Shown here in pieces: positions 11,501 through 23,500 of a DNA stretch of 64,000 bases. Source of the DNA: Cladorhizidae sp. MBARI D1340-BT2 (lineage: Eukaryota > Porifera > Demospongiae > Poecilosclerida > Cladorhizidae); the NCBI GenBank assembly GCA_028752905.1, contig JAQNBH010000010.1, positions 13,349,984 to 13,413,983 of the forward strand. Reading direction: 5' to 3'. The notes under the pieces are model-generated. The model had not been told where the DNA came from. It was given only the letters and a program-made list of their open reading frames with translations, and did not search any database. Position 1 is the first letter of the stretch; the number at the start of each line of letters is the position of its first letter. The position numbers and the translations under genes were made by a program.

Positions 11501-14500
11501 TTTTCTCAGAGATTTATATTTGACTCCATAACAAGTGCCAGCATGTGCTTTAAAAATAGCAGTGTTTATGCCTGTATTCCTATTAAGTGGCACTATTAAC
11601 CTTCTTAAGCCTCAGGTGTAGTTTTTGTGGTTGGCTCACTTTATTCAGATTGGCCATCAATCTCAGTGGGAATCAGTGCTTCAGCAAGACAAGGTGATGG
11701 CATCTCAAATACAAATGCCTCGAGTGTCGAGTAGACTAACATTCATTGGACTATTTCTGACTTCATTTGAATGCTCAAGTTCTTCCTTGATCTAGTAAAC
11801 TACTAGGGCATTCAGGAGCTACAAATTTTCTATGTAAAGGTGCTATTATGCTAGAATGTTGCGGGATCTACACCATCAAATATATACATTGATGTGAAAT
11901 GCCCTAGTATTCACAAACCTATCTAAATGTTATTTAAGCAACTTGCAGTGTGACAGGAATTATGGTTAGTAACTTTGTATGAACACTTAGTTTGGTATAT
12001 AGAGGTTAACAAGAAAAGAAGCAAGTATAATTATCTATGAAAGTATGCATTCATGAATGTATACATATTAATTTCTGAAACAATTAATAATTTCCAAGCA
12101 CTACTAATATGCTAAGAATGATATGGTAAAGTATTTGTGTGCATCAGTTATGTACATGGATAATATTAGGAAATATTGAAATAAGAAGAAAGGGAACTAT
12201 TACTAATAATTATGGCCACAAAAAGTTTGAGAATACTTACCAAACATATACAGATTCAAAAAAGTGCCATACATATATGATTTTAAGGTTGCTCTAAATA
12301 TTTGTGAACTATTATTAGTAAGTTCTCGATTCCTTCCTTCTTGAACAATTTTTTTGTCTTGAAATAAACATTCTTGCTTTTGGTTGTACACCTGGTGACA
12401 TTAATCCCACACTAACTAAAGAGCTACAGTTGATTTAATTTATTGCTTTGTGTCTGGGAAAAGGTCACAATTATTATGTGTATAATATTTGTTCTTATAT
12501 GTAGTAAACTTCATCGGTAAAATGTTGCTAGACAGTCACTATTGGTCCATTTATTTGTTAAAAGCCTTGCTAGAAAAATATTATACAACATAGAATAGCA
12601 TTTTTTTAATCATTATAATGTATATAATTATATACTGTCACATATTATTTGTAGTATGCACCAGTTCTACAATTCAAGGTAAGTCCTAGTTAATTGCTGG
12701 CATCTTTATTATTGTAATCAGATTATTGTGACACTGATTGCACTAGATGTACAATTTTAGAGTATTATTAGGTAGAGCAAAGAAAAATGGAAAGATGTGT
12801 ACCTTTGAGGTACTGAGTTACACCAAATTTTGGTGACCTATCAATATGTTCCTCTTGAAAAAATTTGATGTGTTTGAGAGAAAATGTTATCAGTCATGCA
12901 AATGAACCATTGCTGTTATCTATGAAAAATATGAGAGAATCATTGTAGAGAGTAAGATATACACTAACCATGTCAGCCAATGAAATGACCATAATTTTTT
13001 ATCATCAAAAACAAACGAATAATGCATCTCCAAGCTGATTTAACCTATTATATTGACACTGGTCTACAGCACTGCACTTCAGTATCAACCCTAAATCTCC
13101 TTAGTTAGGTTGCTATGGCGCTTTGGGGAATGGGAAAATTGACCCAAGGACCCACAATCATTTCCCCCCCCAGTTATGTGCAACCTGTGTAGGCAGGCCT
13201 AAAGGTAGCCAAGTATATTAGCAACACACTCACTCATACATATAAACATACACACACACACAAACAAATGAACACATACACAGACCCAAACAAAACATAG
13301 ATAATTATATAGATTGACTTCTTTCAAAAGAAGGACTACTCATGCTGACCACATCAGTTAGAACTTTTAAAATAATGCATACCATTTTTAATAGAACAGA
13401 GATAGAAATATTGTCAGAAACTTAGAAACTTAAGGGTGCCTTCATGTTTTTTATAAGAATTCTTGCATTTTTGGGGAAGTCGGTTAATTGCCTTAGCAAA
13501 GAATTCAAGGTGTGCTGGGAGTTTTTTTCTAGCTAATAGAGTAATCTTACAAACTGTCAATGTGAAGTTTTAAATGAGATATGCAATTTTTAGGGGGAGG
13601 GGGGTTGTCTGCTATTTTGAGAAGTTTGTCTATCTAATATAGGAAAATTTGGTGCACTCCTTGATAAAAGCTAGAGTTTTTATAATTCTTCTGTCTGTAC
13701 AAATACTGATATAATCAGAGATTGTGGTGACACTCTCTATATTGCTTTAACAAAAGGCAGGTACCTTAATCAATAACAACAAAGCTTCTACTCAGCTAAA
13801 GCTCAAATTGATATGTTTTTAGTGCTATATCTCAGCTAAAACAAATGTTAGCCTGAAATCCTTACAGAATGCTTTCAATCTATACTAACCAAAACCATAC
13901 ATATGTACATACCAATGAAGTTATTTGACTTATTAATATAATAGATAAACCAATTCTTTCAAATGCTATTTATTTAATAAATAAGCAGAGTCTTGGATGT
14001 GCCAGTTTATTACCTACGCAAAGAATTCAAGTTATGATGGGAGTCTTATTGCTAATAGAGCTAGGTTAAAAGCTACACATGTGAGCTTTAACTGAGACTG
14101 AGCTACATTTTTGTGGGTTTTTCGGACCGATTTAGAATTGATATAGGGAAAGCTGGCACACTCCTTGATAAAAGCTACACAACTATCAAAATTCTTTACA
14201 GTCTGGAGGCATATAAACAGAGACTGTGGTGGCACTCTCTATACTAGTGGGGGGACAAAGATTCAAAATGGCCGATGCCTAAATTAAAAAAAAATTCTGG
14301 CATATGGCACATCTAGAATAATTTTTAAGAGGGGACAATTCTGAGACATGATATGTATGACCATGACTCAAGGAAGTTTAATATTTGAGTAAAACAGAGC
14401 TTTGTTTTTCATTGGAGATGAAAATATAGTTTCTACGGTAAAAATACTTTTAAATTCAACATTGTTTTGCTTTTTGATCCTATGTTACAATAAATTAAAC

Positions 14501-17500
14501 ATCGATGATGTAAATGTTATAGGACATTATGATTTATAGTGTTAAAGGAGGACATTAATAATGAACGATATATTATAGGACATTAATAATGAATAATGAA
14601 TGATGTATAGTGATGGAAGACAATAACACTATCAGCTGTAACATCAGCTAACCCTCTTTAACAAAAAACACATTACAACATTGTAATGGACACCACAATT
14701 ATCTAACCTTCCAATTCTACAGGTTCAGGGCTTTGTACTGCCGAAAAAACTGTGCATTTGAATTTTAGCTATTCTTGGGAGAAAACTGAGGTTGGAAGCA
14801 TCAATAGCGTGCCATGTAACTTGACCTCCGATGTGGCTACCAGGCAATGTGGTCTTGGTGGAGTGTGGTCACAACCAAATATTTCACTCTGTGAGAGAGC
14901 AGACAATATCATCAGCCAAGTCCTCACTGTAGCCGTAAGTGGAGATGAGTTGTAATAATTCCAACAGTGGTTCAAATGTTTGTACATGAGTATTATTTAA
15001 GGCCAATTGCTAAAAGTTCAACCTTACAGACAATTATAAATGATGTTAAATGCAAGAATCTATGTAGTAAACAATTATATCCCATAATAGGCGAATAACA
15101 CTTGATAATACTCACACAACTAGTATACCCGATTATCACACTCGCAAATGCCCACAGTGAAAATTTTAGATTAAAAAAAACTAATTGTAGTAAATGAGCT
15201 ACTCTCACAACTGATTCTTATCAAGCTGGGACGGTTGCATTATAAACCTGTCAGGGATTCTATGCCTGAAGGTCACCCCTGATAAGATTCCAAAATACAG
15301 GCACAATGAGAATATCCTCTACCCCATGCAAACACATAAAACACTTACCAAGTAAACACTAGGAAGTGTGACAACATCAAACAATTTAGTTGGCCAGATC
15401 TATTTGGCCAAGTCACGGTGTGGAGTGCATGGTATGGTCAGATCTAAGTACACAGCTGGTAGCCTATTTAAGGGAGCCAGTTGCTGAGCTAGGTTTGTTG
15501 CTCAGAATGTGGTAGAGTATATGTTAGCGTGTGAAGATTTGTCACAGTGCTTTACTCTAATTACAGCAAGTCCTGGTAGGATTACTTGGTGGGGCATAAA
15601 CTAACCTTAATCCTCCACAAAACCTTGGATTATATCAGAGCATTATGGTCAAATCTTTATGTCTTCAATGTAATTTCGCATTACACTGTTTTGCAAATGA
15701 CACATTTTTACTTAGTGGCTGTTCTAAAATAGAAAAAAACAAGAAATCAGTTACTAATGTAAATTATGGAAGTCAGAGCTCTCACATATGCCCAAATATA
15801 TATATTAAACATTCTGGCAAATATTGTAGAATTGTATTCGATTTAAATAAAGATGGCAATAAGGTCTTTCTTCCCCCTACTTGTTTTTAGGTAACCTTGC
15901 AGACAGTAGGAGGTCAACTTCAAAATATTGTATTAGCCCTGCGAATAACTGAAGATGATGTAGTCCAGCAGACAACAAATGTTCTGGTTATGGTGGAAAG
16001 CTTCTTGACTTCAGTGCGCAATTTGTTTGTAAGCAATACAACTGTCATCACATTCCCAGTAAGTATGTATCAGTATTATAACAATATTTGCTTAAAAATA
16101 TTAACATGCTTCTATCATAAAGAAAGGAATTTGGTTAGGTATTTGTAGTCCACTAGCAAAATTACCAGCCCTTAAATATTATACAAAACCAAGAGGTTTC
16201 CAACTCTCAGTATGATGGTATAGGTCCAAAAGCAACCAAGTCTATAAGCCACCCATACACACACACAAACACACAACACACACAAAAATGCACACACATA
16301 CACACACATGAATGCATGCACACACACAAACAAACTCACCACACCACACCACACACAACACACACATTAAAAAAACACAGGCACTCTATCATATACAAGA
16401 CCAAACTTTTATGATTAAAAACAAGGATGGAATAGTATAAAAAATCAAACAAGAATGTACTAATGTTGGCCACAAACATTTACATCATACTTTACCTATC
16501 CAGACCAAATAATTGGTCTCATGTTAATAGGTCAAGAAATAGCTATATCAAATTGCACAATCATCTATGAGTGAAACTGATCGCAAATATTTGCATTGTT
16601 TCAATAGTTATGAAGCTGAAGGTATGTGATAATGAATTTGTGTATGTGTGTGTGGTTGGTGGTTGAATGAAGAGTGTACAGAGAGCTGAGTACTGGATGA
16701 TCAGGGTAAAGAGCTGTTTTCTCTTTTTTGTGTGAGGTAATGATGTTTATGTTCTTATCATAAAAAACATGCTCGTCTACCAATGTGTTTTAATCTTTTT
16801 GAGTGAGATTGGCTTAAGAAAATTATGCTTAAGTGATTAGATGGGGGGGGGGCATAATATAATTATGTTTTTCATAATAAATGAATATATCATGATGTGC
16901 AGTCACATTTCCTATATTCTACAGATTTCTCTATAAAACAGTCTATTGTGTTTATTTTCCATGTTTTGCCAGCAATACTGCAGTTTTCATCAAGGTGAAT
17001 ATTACAGTGCATTTGATGATGTCAACTGAAAATAATCTTACAAGCATTTCCTTTATTAATTTGACCACATTTCATAACTTTTATAGGCATCTTCATGCTC
17101 TTTCATTCTAGTCTAGAATGGAAGAACATGAAGATTCTTGCATAAAGTATGCTAAAGTGATTCTGCAATTGTTAACATGCATGGATAATGGACATCCCAT
17201 TTTGAGGGCTCTTAGACCAGGCCAGAAGAGCTTGTGCAGGAGGCATTGCACATCAGCCTAGCATCAAAGTGTGTTCGGTTCAATCGAGACTGTCGAATGG
17301 ATTTGCCTGCAGCTAGTCTTCATCAACCAACACGTCGAGAGAGTACCATTTCAAGTTGATCACATTCGGAAGGTTATTTTAATTTTATAATATCAACTGA
17401 GAGTTCATTGAGAGAGTATATTTCAAGCTGATTGAAGTCCTTGTAAATTTCTTATGTCAACTTAGTCAAGCTATATATTATTTACATTCACTCACACTCT

Positions 17501-20500
17501 GTCACCTTACAGCAGTATAGCATGAGCATCTTTCTCTCACCAGCATGAGGAGAGAGACTGGTCACCTTCTTCCTTAAATGTAGGTTTGCAATATGAGGAA
17601 GGGTATCTACTGCTGCATTTAGAGCAAACCTTATGTACAGCATCTGGTTTGGCATTGTTTATTATCTGACCTTGCTTCTTCAGCTCCAGCAATAGGGATA
17701 AACTGGCACTGTCATCTCCACTAGAGACATTCTCCCTAGAAACAGTGCACAGAGCCTTCCATTTTTTCCAGGCTTCTCAGACATGGTCTACATCATTACT
17801 GCTCCTTGCTTGAACTTCCTTCTCTTTGATTTGTCTTCAACGACCTAGAACTTTTCTGCAAGATACCTGACACAGGAATCAGATGAAATCAGCAGATCGT
17901 ACGGCCTGACTACTTGCAGGCTCTTGAAGAGATGTAAGATGAAGTCCACATGAAAGGTAGAGGCTATCTGTCAAAGCTGATCTTGAAGGCCTGCTCACCA
18001 CTTGAGAAAGCATGCCATTGCTTCCAAGTTCCTTTTCACCTATGTCAAGGGTAGTTCTCCATCATAACAGGCATGGATAGGTAGCAGCATTGTGGAGCCT
18101 CAACTTCTGATGTGTTGTAAGGGTAAATAAATCCACAGCCAAGCCTCCCAGTGAGGACTTACCTAACTGTGTTGGAATTGTGTTGGATCTGGATTAGCAT
18201 AAGCATTGGCTAGATCAAGCCAGCATCCTACCAAGGACTTACCCTTTTCTTTAGCTTTAGCAATTATTTTAGCCTTTATACATTAACTATCTTTAGTCAA
18301 TCATTAATGACAGCCAATCAATTCTTCAGGAAAGAGATGAAGAAGTCAGGGCAATAGATCAGGAAAGTTGGGTCCTGAATGATTAAGTTTTGCTGATCAA
18401 CTTCATGGCTGCAAATTTCAGGTCAGAGGGATTTTGAGAATCTATTCAAGCAGCAGTTGTGCAGGGCAAGTAGGCAACATTAGTGATGGACACTTATTGA
18501 ACTGTCCTGGACATAAGGATAGAGAATGGGTGGCGATTTGAAATGGGAGGGGCTGATTTGGATTTCTTGGTAGCTGAGAATATGTAATTCAGTCCTATCT
18601 ATTCCCCCTCAAAGTCCATTGAAGGAGAGGCAGGTGTTGTTATCATGATAGTTTTACAAAGGTTTTATATTCAGAACTGTACACTTCTGGGAGTTGGAGA
18701 ATGCTAAAATCTAGAGATATACCAAAGCTTCACTTAGTAACTCTCATGAAAGTTCTTAAAGTCTTTTAAGAAGTGAGAGAGCGCAGCCATGTCAAAACTT
18801 TCTCAGATTCTGTTCAGCACAAATAACTCACAGGATACTTTCTAGACAAGATCACATCATAACATCTAGAAGTTTTCTAAGTCTTTGTTAGAGGACAAGA
18901 ACCCTTGCTAGATTCTACAAAATTTTAACAATCTCCAACTAGTATAGTTGCAATCGATCATTATTTTGACAAGGGCGTATGTAAAAATTTAGCCACCAAA
19001 ATTTGTTAGGTCATAACTTTTTTGGCACAGTTAATTTTTGTACCAGAAGATAACCTGATTCATGATATACTTTATGAGGCTAGTAAGTGTACAGTGTATG
19101 TATATAGCCTGATCACCATGAAAATCCTAAATCACAGAGTGCCTCTAAACACTTCACATTCAGATGTTGCATAACAGAAGCAAAAAATATATAAGTGCGA
19201 ACTTTTTCAGAAAACCACATGAAGTGGGAGGTGAATAAGGATTTATTTTACTGAAAATCAAGAGTCACTGGGAAACATTGCTGAAAAACTTGACCGAATA
19301 ACAACAACAATTCCTGCTCCTGATGTGCTTATTTGTTTCTGTTACACAACGTACTTTTAGAGATTTGCAAGGAGATCATGGTCGGGTTTATATTGTCATC
19401 ACTGTAAGGCATTGGCACCTCATAATGTTCATTATTGGAAAGCACTTGAAAGAAGTTATGTTCTGGCACTTAAATTAGAGAGAAAAATGTTACAAATTAA
19501 GGGTACTTTTTATTGTTAATTATACATCCCCTAATTATTTTTGGCAATGCAAACTGCACAATACTCTAGTGTACACAAATATAATCCTCATGCATATACT
19601 TCCGAACTCAATTTATGCCATTAAGCATTGTGTCCTATGTAAAACCTACGCAGGTTTACTGTGTTATAACAGTTATCATGTGTTTCTTAAGGCATATGTA
19701 GAGGAGAAAATATTGAAAATACAATTGAGCTGTATCTGCAAACACCACACAATATCTCAAGCCATACATACCCAACTCATCTATTCTGGTAGTGGATGGA
19801 TCACTAAAATATGGAGGACCACCACTGTACAGCAGGAGAATTGGAAATAAGTATAGTAATAATATGACCAAATATTTAACACTTAGCAAATATATGTTCA
19901 TTAGCTTTTTAAGGGTAATCTTTTGTATGTTAATATTGGTTTAAATTACTGAAAATTACTGCATGATGTGGACATGAGAAACAACTGCTTTATTAAGGGA
20001 TAAATAAGAAGAGAGATGTGTGTGTCATCACTCTCCTAATTCTGCTTCTAGGTGACCTAGGTATATCCATATCCATAAGTATGAATGACTCATACATGCA
20101 AATACAGCTACAAACAGTCCGTATATGACAGTGTATTCAAAGCTATATACACTCACATAAACTATTCACAACATATATAATATTCAGGACCAAATGCATA
20201 CAAAAACCACCATCAGATAGAATACAATTAATGACAGTTAATGATATTTCTGCTGATGCAGTGGCAGTGAATATAATTAAAACAAATCCAGTCATGCATG
20301 ACTCATGTTTCGAAAATAACAAGCATTAAATTGTACAAACCTAATTAATTATATTGCAGGGACAAGATAATGAATTTTTAACACAAATGGAGTAAGGTAG
20401 CTAGAATAGCAATTTCGATGGCTCTGGCCAGTTTGCAGATATATGGATAAATATGCTGTAAATACTATTTATGGAGCACTCCTTCTCTTCATCTATATAG

Positions 20501-23500
20501 GTAATGATGGAAATAGTGAATATTATAAGTTCACTCTTGCAATGGGAAGCTAATCTGTTCAAGCAAACAGGTACATCTTCCAGGTTAGTTGCTCCATTAG
20601 CAAGGGAAAGTGTTTAGTAACATTTCACTATCATCATTTTCACAGGATCATTTTGTCCTCTGAGGCCCTGGCTGCACAATATGCTCAAAGTTTGCTTGTC
20701 AATCAATCCATTAGACTCTCAGCAGATAACTTTATCCTTGTGGCAGAAAATGTAAGGTAACATTATTATACAATTCTGTTTTTAAATCTAATATTTATTT
20801 TTATAGTTACCATTAAAGACACTGCAGTCACTTGATAGGTCTATTTCTTTGAAAAAAGGTATTATATATTTAATTATGTGTACATAAGTTATTTTGAACC
20901 TGTTGGAATAATCACAAATATGTAGCTATGCCTTTCCTTTTATCATAAATTGAAATTCTGAAACTATAATAAGCAAATAAATTTTTTTACTGTATGATTC
21001 TTGGTCATTTAACAATTCTTAACAATCATGATGAAGATGTAGCTGGTGATCTAGCGGCTTCGATAACACTGCCATCAAGTGCTTTTGCCAACATCATTGA
21101 CCGAACTCAAGTAGGACTCTTCTTTGCACGATACCAAAAGTCAACTCTCTTCCCTGTTCGAGAGACAGAGACAGCAAAAGTTGCAGATGCTGGTAGAACC
21201 ACCATTGTAGGATCCTCAATCATTACTGCAACTGTCGTCCCTGAGCTACCATTTGACAATCTCCAGCCACCTGTGTTGATTATCCTGAGTATTCCTACTG
21301 AGATCAATGGAAGCGTAAATCAAAATTTTGTGCATTTTACAATACAAATAGACACATAGAACTAGAAATTTTTCAATGATTTTACTATTCTGTCAACATT
21401 GTGCATTACATGCTCAATAGTATGCATATGTCATGGGAACAACCTTCGCATACCACAGAAGTACATATATATACCATAGTCACTATTTAAATGCTCACAC
21501 AGCATGGTACACATGAAAAAAATGTACTAGTATGCATACCATTTAGAGTGTAATGCACATTTATATAGTCCAGAATACTAGCTGTAGCAATTTGTAAGTT
21601 TCAATTTTGTTATGCTTCAGGTGATTCGTGAAGGGTCTGAAGTTTGCGTTTCCTGGGATTTCAGTGCAGCAGGGAACCTTGGTAACTGGACCCCTGAAGG
21701 TTGTGTTAAAGTTGCCACAAATGATGGAGTGGTAAACTGTGAGTGCGATCATCTCACCAACTTTGCTGTCCTTATTGTGAGTGATAGCTACATAAGTGAT
21801 GTACAAAACTGTATAAAGCAAATACTTAAAACGTAAAATGAATACCCACACTAGCTCTAGAACAAACTCTGAGTTAGGAAGTATTTTTCTTTTACTATTA
21901 TCAAGGCTCTGAAGTGATTTGTTGGACATTACTACTGCCTTTTTGTGAGAAAGAAGGATCTTACCGGTATAAATATATAGAATGGGCCTTTTTTTGGCCC
22001 TATAATCCATTTCAACACTCTACCATTCTGAGATTACAGTGTCATAGGGATGTATTCAAATGTGGAGAGTAAATAAGTCTCATTATCTACCTGTGTCCAA
22101 TTCATAGCCCTTCACTCTCAGACATACCATGTGTTTTTATTGTGGCTGGTTGAAATACACACTGTGAATTATTATTCATCTTGTGTATATTTGTGAATGT
22201 TCTCTTCAGGATATTTGTCCCAGAGTTCAACCAGAAGGCTGCATGAACAGTGTAGTTTTTGATGCTGCTCTCTCTGCCATCACTTACATTGGAGTCTCAT
22301 TATCTCTGATTGGCTTGATACTTACTGTGATTACAATGCTGGCATTCAAGTGAGTAGTAGAAAAGAAGAATAAATATTGAGATATTTAATATTATATACT
22401 TTCAATGAACTCTCACTTGACATATTAACATTAAAATCACCTTCTCAATAAATTTTATTCACTTGACATTTCGACTAGATGCTCTCGTCTTAATCAGGAA
22501 TATATATTGGTTGATTGTAAAATGGAAGGAAGCAATAGTAGATGGAAATAAGAATGTACCATTTTGAGATCAACATTTAGATGGCTCTTTGCCATAGTAA
22601 AAATAACGTTCAGATTTGAAAAAAAGTTATAACAATACTTGTACACAACTACTACATCAAACAAAATAGCATAGTTCAATCTTTAGGATGTGGCACAGCA
22701 GACCTTCACATATCCAAACCCTATGAGACCAAACCCAGTTTGATAGGTGAAATTAAATTTAATAATAAGTGAAGCACTGGCTTTAAACTAAACATGATTG
22801 TGGTCAAGAACTTATTGTAGCTGTTTTTAGTTTGCATGTCTCTTAACAACAGCTAAAGTAAAAAATACCACACTGAAGGTTAGGTAGGCAAAGCTTTGAT
22901 CTTTTTGCAGATCAGACGTGCAACTGCACCTGTTTATTTAGATGACAGCTGCAAGGCTGTTTAAGTGCCAATGATGTATATTAAATGATTGCTGCAAGGT
23001 CAGGTATTTACTACAGAGTAATATACAAATTCTGTAGTGTGTCTAATTATTACTTTTTCACAATGCACTATTAATACTATTTCCTTTAAATAGTACAATG
23101 CTCTGTTGTTTTAGTTTAATTACGTTACTGGTTGTGTTAGATGTATAACATGAACAACATCCACATATTGGCAAAAGTCATCTTGTACATTGAAAACAAA
23201 GCTTTTACTCATTGCGTATGTTTCATTATTCACATATATATATGCATATAATATATATACACATATATAGGAAGCTGAGAGATCTTGATGTAACCAAGTT
23301 CCACGTCCAACTATTTCTGGCCATGATCTTCATGCTAGTAGTGTTTGTGGCTGGAGTGGACAGGACAGAAGTAGTCGGAGGATGCATAGCTGCCTCTGTC
23401 TTGATACATTACTTTACCTTGACATCCATACTATGGATGATGGCTGAAGCTATACTTATGCTCCAGAAATTCGTGTTTGTCTTTCAGCAACTCACCAAGA

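Larger units (their letters stand above)
1..15071. repeat. Segmental duplication, copy 1 (window-truncated)
   Basis: This stretch aligns collinearly with 48,098-64,000. Landmarks that pair up are 1/48,098, 3,760/52,019, 5,337/53,617, 10,721/59,636, 12,655/61,575, 14,723/63,652 and 15,071/64,000. The copies are nearly identical, with scattered substitutions and short indels in introns and repeats. Larger differences are all extra sequence in copy 2, near 51.7, 54.8 and 58.1 kb. Neither end of the duplicated unit is inside the window: copy 1 begins before base 1 and copy 2 ends after base 64,000, so the unit may be as long as the 48-kb period. It could be a tandem duplication or two haplotypes joined by the assembler. 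Confidence 0.97.

Noticed and set aside
16172..16363. Cysteine- and valine-rich minus-strand frame
   Set aside because: Produced by a CA microsatellite read on the opposite strand.
20571..20576. GTACAT as donor of GAIN exon 6
   Set aside because: It shifts the next exon out of the GAIN frame; GTTAGT at 20,584 keeps it.
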